Shown in pieces: positions 1 through 5,129 of a stretch of 5,318 bases of DNA (position 1 is the first letter of the stretch; each line of letters starts with the position of its first letter). The stretch is taken from contig JAAVYX010000143.1 of NCBI GenBank assembly GCA_022791355.1, positions 1-5,318 of the forward strand, in the 5' to 3' direction. Origin of the DNA: Clostridiales bacterium (lineage in GTDB: Bacteria > Bacillota > Clostridia > Oscillospirales > Acutalibacteraceae). The notes under the pieces were generated by a model. That model worked only from the letters and a program-made list of their open reading frames with translations, did no database searches and was not told the origin of the DNA. The position numbers and the translations under genes are program-made.

Positions 1-23
1 AGGGGGTCCACTGCGTCAAAAAT

Positions 24-57
24 GCTGGGAATACACAAAGTATTCCCGCGCTTTTTT
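24..57. terminator. Probable bidirectional intrinsic terminator
   Basis: An 8-bp perfect stem (27-34 with 40-47, GGGAATAC/GTATTCCC) has a 5-base loop and can be lengthened by GC/GC around one bulged T. On the plus strand it is followed by six T (52-57). On the minus strand the same stem is followed by five T (18-22 read in reverse). It could therefore stop a rightward gene lying left of the window and also the leftward metallopeptidase transcript, whose stop codon is about 120 bp away. The stem and T-runs are seen directly; bidirectional use is inferred. Confidence 0.7.
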
Positions 58-168
58 CCTTGTGGCCACTCGTCCTGTGCGAAAATTCCGTCAATTCCTC
101 TATTTTCTAACAAGCCCTAATCAAAAAAGAAAAATCATAAAACAATCCACCAGTTAAAAAATAATAAA
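58..168. other. AT-rich spacer without a gene
   Basis: This stretch between the terminator hairpin and the metallopeptidase stop codon is clearly more AT-rich than its surroundings. I see no ORF with a ribosome binding site and no strong stem. It is probably the 3' untranslated region of the leftward transcript. Confidence 0.5.
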
Positions 169-1242
169 CTACCCAACAACTCGAAGCCCTTTAGGCGCGG
201 CGTTGAGCGCCTCGCACCCCTCCTCGGTGACGAGGACCAAATCCTCCACCCTTACGCCAAGCCTGCCGGGCAGATAAATCCCCGGCTCAACCGAAAAGAC
301 CATACCGGGCTGGGCCACAGCCTCCGACCCGGCGCTGACGTCCGGCGGCTCGTGACACTCGACGCCCACGCCATGCCCCAGACGGTGGGTAAAGTATTCT
401 CCATATCCCGCCTCCTCTATGACCGCCCGGGCGGCCCGGTCGATAGAACGCAGGGGTACGCCCGGCTTCACCGCCGCGATACCGGCCAGATTGGCCTGCC
501 GGACGGTTTCATAAACCCGGCGGCTTTCCGGGTCGCAGTCCTTGTAAAAAACCGTGCGGGTCATGTCGCACCAGTAGCGGCCGATGGGGGTGAAGATGTC
601 AAAAACGGCGCACTGCCCGGCCTGTATAACGTCCTGCCCAGGGGCGTGATGGGGGTCCGCGGCGTTGGGGCCGAAGCAGACCAGCTGGGGACCGTCCGCA
701 CAGTCCGCGCCAAGGGACATGTAGGTCTTGTTGACCAGGGCGGCCAGCTCCAGCTCGGATACCCCGCCGGTCAGGGCGGCGATAACCGTCTCCACCACCT
801 GGTCGTTGATTTTGGAAGCCGCCCGCAGGGCGGCGATTTCTTTTGCGTCCTTATACCGGCGGGCCGCGTCTACCGGCCCGGACCCCAGGACCGGCCGTAT
901 ATCCGGCCGGGCGGCCATGAGCCCGATGAGAAACTTGCTGGGCCAGAATTTGTCCACCCCCAGCGCGCCGGGTTTTACGTATCGGGCCAGGTCGGCTATG
1001 GGATCGTCGCTGTCGGTGTGTAAAATCAGCTCCAAATCCTCCGGCCGGGCAAGTCCGAACATCCGGTTGCCAAAGAGGGCGGCCCGGCCGGCCCGGTCCA
1101 GGTAGAGGGCCAGCATCCGCTCGTGGGGCTCCACCCACAGGCCGGTAAGATAGTAAACCGCCGCTGTGGAGGTCACGACAATCTGCTCCAAGCCCTCCTC
1201 TTCCATATACCCGCGCACGCGGGCCAAACGCGCCATATCCAT
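169..1242 (-). CDS. M24-family metallopeptidase (Xaa-Pro aminopeptidase/prolidase-like)
   Basis: A 357-residue cytosolic enzyme, predicted to hydrolyse the bond next to proline in short peptides using two divalent metal ions. The N-terminal half (about 1-130) fits the creatinase-type N domain. The C-terminal half is the pita-bread catalytic domain with all five metal ligands: D215 (in VFDIF), D226 (in CDMTRT), H290 (in RLGHGVG), E319 (in SVEPGIY) and E333 (in VRVEDL). A DPHHAPG motif around residue 198 supplies the usual substrate-site histidine. The length is normal for YpdF/PepQ-like enzymes. I start at the ATG at 1242 because AAAGGAAG lies 8 bases upstream; the longer reading adds 14 basic residues and has no such site. 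It follows permease genes on the same strand, consistent with use of imported peptides, but a 730-bp repeat-filled gap separates it from the cupin, so co-transcription is uncertain. The family is secure. Exact specificity (aminopeptidase, dipeptidase or another M24 activity) cannot be read from sequence. Confidence 0.93.
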   Translation of the reverse strand: MDMARLARVRGYMEEEGLEQIVVTSTAAVYYLTGLWVEPHERMLALYLDRAGRAALFGNRMFGLARPEDLELILHTDSDDPIADLARYVKPGALGVDKFWPSKFLIGLMAARPDIRPVLGSGPVDAARRYKDAKEIAALRAASKINDQVVETVIAALTGGVSELELAALVNKTYMSLGADCADGPQLVCFGPNAADPHHAPGQDVIQAGQCAVFDIFTPIGRYWCDMTRTVFYKDCDPESRRVYETVRQANLAGIAAVKPGVPLRSIDRAARAVIEEAGYGEYFTHRLGHGVGVECHEPPDVSAGSEAVAQPGMVFSVEPGIYLPGRLGVRVEDLVLVTEEGCEALNAAPKGLRVVG

Positions 1243-1420
1243 ACGCTGTTCTTCCTTTCCGCCGCGCCGCCTGCCGCTGCGCAAACGGCCGCATTTCTGT
1301 ATGTTTTACATTTGAGATTTTCCATCGTCGCCGCCTTGCGGGCCAGGACGCTCGGCGTCCCACCCCGTCCAAAAGCCGGAAGCTTGGCAGAGCGCATAGC
1401 GTAAAGCATTCTGTCAGATA
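1243..1420 (-). other. Leader region of the M24 gene with a small perfect hairpin
   Basis: There is no convincing gene; open frames here lack a ribosome binding site and run into the peptidase in a wrong frame. It contains a perfect 6-bp stem with a three-base loop (1346-1351 with 1355-1360, GGACGC/GCGTCC, loop TCG). I could not find a promoter with a good -35/-10 pair. If the gene has its own promoter it lies here or in the adjoining array. Confidence 0.45.
1251..1258 (-). promoter_or_regulatory. Ribosome binding site of the M24 peptidase
   Basis: AAAGGAAG on the minus strand lies 8 bases before the ATG at 1242 and decides the start in favour of the shorter protein. The same octamer at the same spacing precedes the cupin gene. 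Confidence 0.75.
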
Positions 1421-1434
1421 AAATTGGCATAGGC

Positions 1435-1514
1435 GAGGCCGGCTGTCGGGCATAATAACCGCAAGGCGGTTATTATGCCATAGGTGCCAACCTATAATAT
1501 AATTGGCACCAGCA
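1435..1514. repeat. Array unit 1 (left end, perfect 14-bp palindrome)
   Basis: Stem A is perfect: 1449-1462 pairs with 1466-1479 over 14 bp with loop AAG. Stem B is reduced to ATAGGT/ACCTAT. A second perfect stem, GGTGCCAA (1483-1490) with TTGGCACC (1503-1510), is found only in this unit and encloses two overlapping TATAAT hexamers. Confidence 0.8.
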
Positions 1515-1593
1515 GGGCCATCCGCCGGACATATAACCGCTTTGCGTACATTATATCATAGGCGAACGCTGGTAGTATAATTTGGCGTCCGTG
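1515..1593. repeat. Array unit 2 (degenerate stems)
   Basis: The unit frame and the CCGC-TTT-GCG centre of stem A are kept, but the arms have several mismatches. Stem B (ATTATATCATAG... with ...GGTAGTATAAT) is only partly paired. It is among the most decayed copies. Confidence 0.7.
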
Positions 1594-1687
1594 GGGCCAT
1601 CTCGTTGGGTATATTGTCCGCTTTGCGGTTATTATACCATAGTCGTAAGCCTATGGTATAATCGGCATCCCCGCCGTCCCCGGCGTG
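1594..1687. repeat. Array unit 3 (perfect 12-bp stem B plus extra stem C)
   Basis: Stem B is perfect over 12 bp: 1631-1642 (ATTATACCATAG) with 1651-1662 (CTATGGTATAAT), loop of 8 bases. Stem A pairs with two mismatches and one G-T. An extra insert gives stem C, CCCCGCCG (1669-1676) facing CGGCGTGGGG (1681-1690, running into the next unit), with a two-base bulge. Confidence 0.8.
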
Positions 1688-1780
1688 GGGCCATCCGTCG
1701 GGTATAACGTCCGCTTTGCGGACATTATACCATGTGCGCAGCACATGGTATAATTTGGCATCCCCGCCGTCCTCGGCGTG
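1688..1780. repeat. Array unit 4 (best preserved; stem B perfect over 14 bp)
   Basis: Stem B is perfect over 14 bp: 1724-1737 with 1741-1754, loop GCA, inner part ATGTGC/GCACAT. Stem A (1701-1714 with 1718-1731) pairs at 13 of 14 positions; the exception is C-A on the plus strand, which is a G-U pair in a minus-strand transcript. Stem C is present again around 1762-1783. Confidence 0.85.
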
Positions 1781-1859
1781 GGGCCATCCGTCCGGTATAA
1801 TATCCGCTTTGCGGTTATTATACCACAGGTGCAAGCCGGTGGTATAATTGGCATCCGCT
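1781..1859. repeat. Array unit 5
   Basis: Stem A pairs at 13 of 14 positions (1795-1821 region, loop TTT). Stem B has 12 of 13 positions paired (1817-1829 with 1836-1848), with inner pairs ACAGG/CCGGT that differ from neighbouring units. The extra stem C is absent. Confidence 0.8.
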
Positions 1860-1939
1860 GGGCCATCCGTCGGGTATATTGTCCGCTTTGCAGTTATTGT
1901 ACCACAGACGAAAGCCGGCGGTATAATTTGACATCGGTG
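1860..1939. repeat. Array unit 6 (several mismatches)
   Basis: The unit frame is intact, but stems A and B carry several mismatches and wobble pairs. It ends in TTGACA (1928-1933) where other units have TTGGCA or TTGGCG. That is a perfect -35 hexamer, but the next -10-like sequence (TAAAAT, 1955-1960) is 21 bases on, too far for a standard promoter. Confidence 0.75.
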
Positions 1940-1984
1940 GAGCCATCCGCCCGGTAAAATAACCGCCTTGCGGTTATTTTACCA
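1940..1984. repeat. Array unit 7 (right end, truncated; overlaps the cupin stop)
   Basis: Stem A is perfect over 14 bp: 1953-1966 with 1970-1983, loop CTT. The unit then stops and cupin coding sequence begins. The right arm encodes the final valine, lysine and the TAA stop of the cupin (1974-1976). There is no T-run beyond the stem on the minus strand, so it is not a standard intrinsic terminator, though it could protect the 3' end of the cupin mRNA. Confidence 0.8.
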
Positions 1985-2306
1985 TCATACAGACCAGGGT
2001 GCAGGGCCGACTGGTACGATTTTCGCACCAATGATGTTCGCCCTTGGGAATGAGCGTAGCCTGTCCCTTGCCTACTACGCCTACGTCCTTCCCGCTGACC
2101 GTATAGACCTCTCCCTCTAAAAAGTAGGAATACTCGTCCGCGTCGTGAAAGCCGTCGCCGGTTTCGGGTACCCGCGCGCCGGGCTGAATGGTGATGAGAC
2201 TGAAATCCACATCGGTGTAGTCCCCAGTCATTTTGAAGATTTTACGCAGGTCGAAAAGGGGCATGCCGACGCTTTTGATTTCTTTTTCGACTTCAATGAG
2301 GGTCAT
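1974..2306 (-). CDS. Small single-domain cupin protein
   Basis: A 110-residue cytosolic beta-barrel protein of the cupin_2 type. The second cupin motif matches the consensus exactly at residues 81-96 (GQATLIPKGEHHWCEN, with P87, G89, H92 and N96). The first motif is present as H54-x3-E58-x6-G65. H54, E58 and H92 would bind a metal, while the position of the first histidine of the usual HxH is glycine (G52), so only three of the four common ligands are visible. The ATG at 2306 is chosen because AAAGGAAG lies 8 bases before it; an upstream in-frame ATG would add 13 lysine/arginine-rich residues. Function is not predictable: such proteins serve as small dioxygenases, isomerases or sugar/ligand sensors. 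The last codons lie inside a repeat palindrome, so the C-terminus may have been reshaped by array insertion. It lies 275 bp after the DppC-like gene on the same strand. Confidence 0.88.
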   Translation of the reverse strand: MTLIEVEKEIKSVGMPLFDLRKIFKMTGDYTDVDFSLITIQPGARVPETGDGFHDADEYSYFLEGEVYTVSGKDVGVVGKGQATLIPKGEHHWCENRTSRPCTLVCMMVK

Positions 2307-2314
2307 AACGCGGG

Positions 2315-2322
2315 CTTCCTTT
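2315..2322 (-). promoter_or_regulatory. Ribosome binding site of the cupin gene
   Basis: AAAGGAAG on the minus strand ends 8 bases before the ATG at 2306. It fixes the start at the shorter form and is identical in sequence and spacing to the site before the M24 peptidase. Confidence 0.75.
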
Positions 2323-2581
2323 CTTTTATTTCTTCTCGCTTTCAAAGCGTTCTTTTGATTCCGCTTTAGGGATTCGCAGGAGGCTTCTTGTCAAATTCGC
2401 CTGTGTGATTTCTCCATTCCCCTATCGCAGGACGTATGACCCTGCCCGGACACGGCAAGAGGCTAATCACCATTCTTTGCTGGCGCCAAGCGCTTCGCCG
2501 CTTGGGAAGCGATCAGGGGGGCGCGTATGGAAGAAAGAGAAATCCGTCGCGAAACCTCCTATCCGGCCAATCATACAAATA
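2323..2581 (-). other. Intergenic region between the DppC-like gene and the cupin, with hairpins
   Basis: No gene is supported. A 7-bp stem CCAAGCG/CGCTTGG (2486-2492 with 2499-2505, six-base loop) and a 5-bp stem GCAGG/CCTGC (2427-2431 with 2441-2445) are visible. The 11-mer GCTTCTTGTCA (2383-2393) recurs at 5176 and 5308. On the minus strand it overlaps a perfect TTGACA (2394-2389), but the best -10 at 17-18 bases (CCCTAA/CCTAAA) is poor, so a cupin promoter here is only possible. TCCTATCCGGC (2557-2567) recurs at 3609-3619. Confidence 0.5.
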
Positions 2582-3418
2582 TTAAATCTGACTGCGCAGC
2601 TTGGGGTCCAAATAATCCCGCAGGCCGTCGCCGATAAAGTTGGCGCCCATGGCAACTGTAAAAATAGCCAGCCCCGGGAAGGCGGAAATCCACCAGTTTT
2701 GGAAGGTCGAAACCCCCTCGCTGACCATTGCGCCCCATTCGGGCGTAGGGGGCTGCACCCCCAGCCCCAAGAAGGAAAGGCCCGAGAACATCAGGATGGC
2801 GTTGCCTAAATCCAGCGTACACATGACGATCAGGGGGCCGATACTGTTGGGCAGGATCTCTTTAAACAGAATCCGCATACGGGACGCGCCCATAAGCCGG
2901 CTGGCCGTCACATAGTCGTTGCCCTTGACCGATATGACGATGCTGCGGGTGAGTCTGGCGTAGTTGGGCCACCAGATGATGGCCATGGCGAAGACCGAGT
3001 TGACAATGCTGGGCCCCATGGCCGCGGCGATGACCATAGCCAAAATCAGGGGCGGGAAGGACTGGATCATCTCGCTGATACGCATGAGGATATCGTCCAG
3101 AAGGCCGCCAAAGTAACCGGCCGCCGCGCCGTAGAGGATGCCCACGGCAAAGGAGACGGCCACCGTAATCAGGCCGGCGGTGATGGAAATACGGCTGCCG
3201 TAGAGCACCCGGCTGAAAACGTCCCGGCCCAGACTGTCGGTACCGAACCAGTGGGCGCCCGAGGGGGACTGGAACCGCTGGGACAGGTCCTGGGCCGCCG
3301 GGTCGGCCGGGGCGATCAGGGGAGCCAACAGGGCCAGCAGCAGCCAGCCGGCGCAGATGACCACGCCCAGCTTAAACATGAAATTTTTCTGTTTGAACAT
3401 GCTTGTAAGGAAGCCCAT
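2582..3418 (-). CDS. ABC transporter permease, DppC/OppC family
   Basis: A 278-residue inner-membrane protein forming half of the channel of a peptide/nickel-type ABC importer. About six membrane segments are visible (roughly 15-36, 80-101, 121-137, 138-151, 195-215, 246-265). Family hallmarks are HWFGTDSLGRDVFSR (56-70), the cytoplasmic EAA loop that docks on the ATPase (about 169-197, TASRLMGASRMRILFKEILP), SFLGLGVQPPTPEWG (215-229) and the C-terminal NFIGDGLRDYLDP (260-272). Length and N-terminus are typical for DppC. The ATG at 3418 has AAAGGA 9 bases upstream. It lies 227 bp after the DppB-like partner, which is unusually far for this gene pair, with structured DNA between. The substrate (di/oligopeptide, nickel or glutathione) cannot be told from a permease alone. 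Peptide is favoured by the nearby M24 peptidase. No ATPase gene follows. Confidence 0.95.
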   Translation of the reverse strand: MGFLTSMFKQKNFMFKLGVVICAGWLLLALLAPLIAPADPAAQDLSQRFQSPSGAHWFGTDSLGRDVFSRVLYGSRISITAGLITVAVSFAVGILYGAAAGYFGGLLDDILMRISEMIQSFPPLILAMVIAAAMGPSIVNSVFAMAIIWWPNYARLTRSIVISVKGNDYVTASRLMGASRMRILFKEILPNSIGPLIVMCTLDLGNAILMFSGLSFLGLGVQPPTPEWGAMVSEGVSTFQNWWISAFPGLAIFTVAMGANFIGDGLRDYLDPKLRSQI

Positions 3419-3645
3419 GTATCATCGTCCTTTTTTCCATAGCCGACGCAAGCGGTCGGTCAGGGCGTTTTCCGGCCGCCCCATAGGCCGGGTATAAGAA
3501 GGCGTATACCCCATCGGAGGAAAGCCGTCCAGACGGTTTTCGCCATACCGCGTCAGTTTTTCCCGCCGCAGGAGCGGCAAGCATGCCGCTTGCCTGCCGG
3601 TAAGTCTTTCCTATCCGGCGTTTCTCCCGGTATACACACGCGCTC
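3419..3645 (-). other. Spacer between the two permease genes, rich in inverted repeats
   Basis: The spacer holds the DppC-like gene's ribosome binding site (AAAGGA, 3428-3433) and several stems: GGGTATA/TATACCC (3490-3496 with 3505-3511), GCCGC/GCGGC (3565-3569 with 3574-3578), then overlapping alternatives GCGGCA/TGCCGC (3574-3579 with 3584-3589) and GCAAGC/GCTTGC (3577-3582 with 3588-3593), and GCCGG/CCGGC (3596-3600 with 3615-3619). The overlapping stems cannot form together. An open frame at 3372-3584 has no ribosome binding site and overlaps the permease start in another frame, so I do not call it a gene. No T-run follows a stem, so the pair may still be co-transcribed. Confidence 0.6.
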
Positions 3646-4659
3646 TTACTGGTAACGGACCCGGGGATCGATTACGCCGTAGAGAATATCGATGATGAGA
3701 TTAATCACCACATAGTTGACGGCGATAAGCAGGGATACCCCGCAGATGGCCGGAAAGTCCAGAGTCGTGGCCGAAAGGTAGGCGTACTGGCCGATGCCCG
3801 GCCAGGCGAATATCTTTTCCACAAACACCATACCGCCCAGCAGGTTGCAAAAGCCCATCCCGGCCACGGTGATGACCGGTATGAGAGCGTTGCCCAGGGC
3901 GTGGCGGGTTACCACCCGCCGCTCGGACATACCCTTGGAACGGGCGGTGCGGATATAGTCGGCAGACATGGTTTCCAGCAGGTTGGAACGGGTCTGCCGG
4001 GTGATGAGGCCCATTGTAAAGAAGCCCAGGACCAGGGCGGGCAGGATCAAGTGGGAAAGCGCGTCCCCCACCATGGAAAAATTGCCGGAAAACAGCCCGT
4101 CCAGCACGTACAGGCCGGTGCCGCCCTTGGGGATGGAGGCTCTGGAATCCAGCCTGCCGCCGCCGGGGAATATTCCCAAAGCGCTGGAGAAAACCGACAG
4201 GGTAAGCAGGGCGAACCAGAAGCTGGGGATGGAAACCCCGCTGACCGACACGGCTCTGAGAATCTGGTCACCCGGCTTATTGCGGAAAACGGCCGAGACC
4301 ACGCCGAAGAGCACCCCCAGCACAATGGCCACCAGCATAGCGAAGATGGAAAGCTCCACCGTGGCGGGATAGTACTTGATCAGGTCCTGTATCACCGGCT
4401 GGCCGGTTCGGATGGAGGTGCCCAAATCCCCCTGGAGCAGGTTGCCAAGGTAGATGAAATACTGCTGCCAGAGAGGCTTGTCCAAGCCCCATTTGGCCTC
4501 GAAGGCGGCCACTACCTCGGGATTGTTCATAGCCGTCTGGCTTAAATTAGCGCCCACCGGGTCGCTGGGCACCAGATGGGAAATCAGGAATACCAGCAGG
4601 GAGACGCCGAACAGCAAAAATACCATCATGGCCAGCCGTCGGAGTATGTATCGTGTCAA
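3646..4659 (-). CDS. ABC transporter permease, DppB/OppB family (TTG start)
   Basis: A 337-residue inner-membrane permease that pairs with the DppC-like protein to form the importer channel. Six membrane segments are visible (about 9-29, 101-123, 137-161, 203-220, 262-283, 303-328). Hallmarks are the N-terminus TRYILRRLAMMVFLLFGVS, HLVPSDP (28-34), a long periplasmic region with the LGNLLQGDLGTS motif (71-82), the EAA loop (about 236-261, TARSKGMSERRVVTRHALGN), VEKIFAWPGIGQYA (280-293) and the terminal DPRVRYQ. The start codon is TTG at 4659-4657. It is chosen because the family N-terminus begins exactly there and GGAAGGA lies 11 bases upstream; the next in-frame ATG (4629) would cut away the conserved RYILRRL. 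A weak start and long spacing may lower translation. The gene is the first on its strand after about 660 bp of non-coding DNA, and the binding protein and ATPases that complete the transporter are not seen. Confidence 0.95.
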   Translation of the reverse strand: MTRYILRRLAMMVFLLFGVSLLVFLISHLVPSDPVGANLSQTAMNNPEVVAAFEAKWGLDKPLWQQYFIYLGNLLQGDLGTSIRTGQPVIQDLIKYYPATVELSIFAMLVAIVLGVLFGVVSAVFRNKPGDQILRAVSVSGVSIPSFWFALLTLSVFSSALGIFPGGGRLDSRASIPKGGTGLYVLDGLFSGNFSMVGDALSHLILPALVLGFFTMGLITRQTRSNLLETMSADYIRTARSKGMSERRVVTRHALGNALIPVITVAGMGFCNLLGGMVFVEKIFAWPGIGQYAYLSATTLDFPAICGVSLLIAVNYVVINLIIDILYGVIDPRVRYQ

Positions 4660-4670
4660 AAGGCTGCACG

Positions 4671-4677
4671 TCCTTCC
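4671..4677 (-). promoter_or_regulatory. Ribosome binding site deciding the TTG start of the DppB-like gene
   Basis: GGAAGGA on the minus strand lies 11 bases before TTG at 4659. The spacing is slightly long, but no purine-rich site precedes the alternative ATG at 4629, and the family N-terminus starts at the TTG. Confidence 0.6.
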
Positions 4678-4755
4678 AGTCTAAAGTTCCGCAAAACCCC
4701 TTTCCGGTTGAGGGAGAGGGACTTTGCGAAGCGTTAGCGCATGTAAAATGAAAGC

Positions 4756-4791
4756 CCGGCCGTACGCCGGAGAGGACCGGCGTACGGCTGG
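4756..4791 (-). terminator. Long GC-rich hairpin upstream of the DppB-like gene, possible terminator or attenuator
   Basis: A 15-bp stem (4756-4770 with 4777-4791) has 14 Watson-Crick pairs, one G-T and a six-base loop. On the minus strand it is followed by CTTTCATTTT, an interrupted T-tract. It sits about 100 bp before the TTG start, so it could end an upstream transcript or attenuate the permease transcript. No regulatory ligand site is recognisable. The stem is certain, its role is not. Confidence 0.45.
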
Positions 4792-4811
4792 TAATTGGAT
4801 GGAAAAAGCCG

Positions 4812-4840
4812 GGGCGGCGCGGGCCGTCAAAAAGCCGCCC
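4812..4840. repeat. Inverted repeat GGGCGGC/GCCGCCC
   Basis: A 7-bp perfect stem (4812-4818 with 4834-4840) with a 15-base loop. On the minus strand five T (4807-4803) follow four bases after the stem, so a weak terminator is possible. Confidence 0.5.
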
Positions 4841-4872
4841 AAAGGAAAAATTTGCATACATAAGGGTTTCGC

Positions 4873-4891
4873 CCGCCTTTTTAAAAGGCGG
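4873..4891. repeat. Inverted repeat CCGCCTTT/AAAGGCGG
   Basis: An 8-bp perfect stem (4873-4880 with 4884-4891) with loop TTA. Confidence 0.6.
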
Positions 4892-4899
4892 TGGGGTCG

Positions 4900-4933
4900 C
4901 GGGGCAAGGCCCCGTCGCGTCCCACAGGACGCG
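4900..4933. repeat. Two adjacent GC-rich stems
   Basis: CGGGGC/GCCCCG (4900-4905 with 4909-4914, loop AAG) is followed directly by CGCGTCC/GGACGCG (4916-4922 with 4927-4933, loop CACA). The left arm of the second can instead pair with CGCG at 4898-4901, so alternative folds compete. Confidence 0.6.
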
Positions 4934-4963
4934 AAAGCCTTGGAACCGTAAGGCGCAGGTAGC

Positions 4964-4988
4964 CGAAATCTTCCAAAGGAAGATTTCG
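4964..4988. repeat. Perfect 11-bp inverted repeat with AAA loop
   Basis: CGAAATCTTCC (4964-4974) pairs with GGAAGATTTCG (4978-4988) without mismatch. Confidence 0.75.
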
Positions 4989-5062
4989 ACCAACCCTCGC
5001 CGGGGGTTCCCGGTGTTCCGCAGAAACACGGAGGGGGAGCGTGCATGGCACTTGCTTGCCTA

Positions 5063-5095
5063 CTGGTTTTTCGACACGCAAAGCGTCCCGACCAG
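5063..5095. repeat. Interrupted hairpin CTGGT...ACCAG with inner ACGC-AAA-GCGT
   Basis: An outer 5-bp stem (5063-5067 with 5091-5095), a CG/CG pair (5072-5073 with 5089-5090) and an inner 4-bp stem (5076-5079 with 5083-5086, loop AAA) stack into one interrupted hairpin. Confidence 0.5.
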
Positions 5096-5100
5096 GGAAG

Positions 5101-5129
5101 CGATTTGCAAGCTGCGCTTGCAAATATCG
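5101..5129. repeat. Hairpin with 10-bp perfect stem and TGC loop
   Basis: ATTTGCAAGC (5103-5112) pairs with GCTTGCAAAT (5116-5125). Flanking CG at 5101-5102 and 5128-5129 can extend it past a two-base bulge. On the minus strand the loop is C(GCA)G. Confidence 0.75.

Larger units (their letters stand above)
1421..1984. repeat. Tandem array of about seven palindromic units (overlapping hairpins)
   Basis: Units begin with a GRGCCATCCG-like segment (degenerate in the first and third) at about 1435, 1515, 1594, 1688, 1781, 1860 and 1940, giving lengths 80, 79, 94, 93, 79, 80 and a truncated last copy. A full unit holds a segment near GGTATAATGTCCGC-TTT-GCGGACATTATACC (stem A). Its right arm ATTATACCA is also the left arm of a second stem B that closes with TGGTATAAT, and TTGGCATCC follows. 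Two units carry an extra GC-rich stem. Stretches 1421-1434 (AAATTGGCAT) look like the tail of a degenerate earlier unit. It is not CRISPR: whole units repeat and there are no unique spacers. It is not coding: unit lengths are not multiples of three and variation preserves pairing rather than a protein. No transposase is nearby. It resembles REP/BIME-type or hairpin satellite arrays in style; I do not recognise the family. Confidence 0.9.

Noticed and set aside
352..1023. 223-residue plus-strand frame opposite the M24 gene
   Set aside because: It is the antisense shadow of a gene with all five metal ligands conserved; the high GC content keeps the opposite frame open.
1556..1834. 92-residue minus-strand frame with an internal protein repeat (WYNNRKAD...PDGWPHAEDGGDA)
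   Set aside because: It is the translation of the hairpin array. Unit lengths shift the frame, there is no ribosome binding site, and base changes preserve stems rather than residues.
1493..1960. Array of promoters: TATAAT occurs eight times on the plus strand and four times on the minus strand, with TTGGCA/TTGACA nearby
   Set aside because: In every unit the distance from the TTGRCA-like hexamer to the next TATAAT-like hexamer is 21 bases or more, and TATAAT is part of the palindrome arms. Genuine -10 use is possible but unsupported.
1421..1984. CRISPR array
   Set aside because: Whole 79-94 bp units repeat with no unique spacers of regular length, and no cas genes are present.
3372..3584. 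70-residue frame between the permeases
   Set aside because: No ribosome binding site, overlap with the DppC-like start in another frame, and composition typical of translated intergenic repeats.
3901..4545. 214-residue plus-strand frame opposite the DppB-like gene
   Set aside because: Antisense shadow of a clear permease, hydrophilic and low in complexity.
4547..5123. Minus-strand frames of 160, 121 and 80 residues in the right-hand region
   Set aside because: They cover hairpins and repeats, overlap one another or the DppB-like N-terminus, and show no recognisable domain or translation signal.
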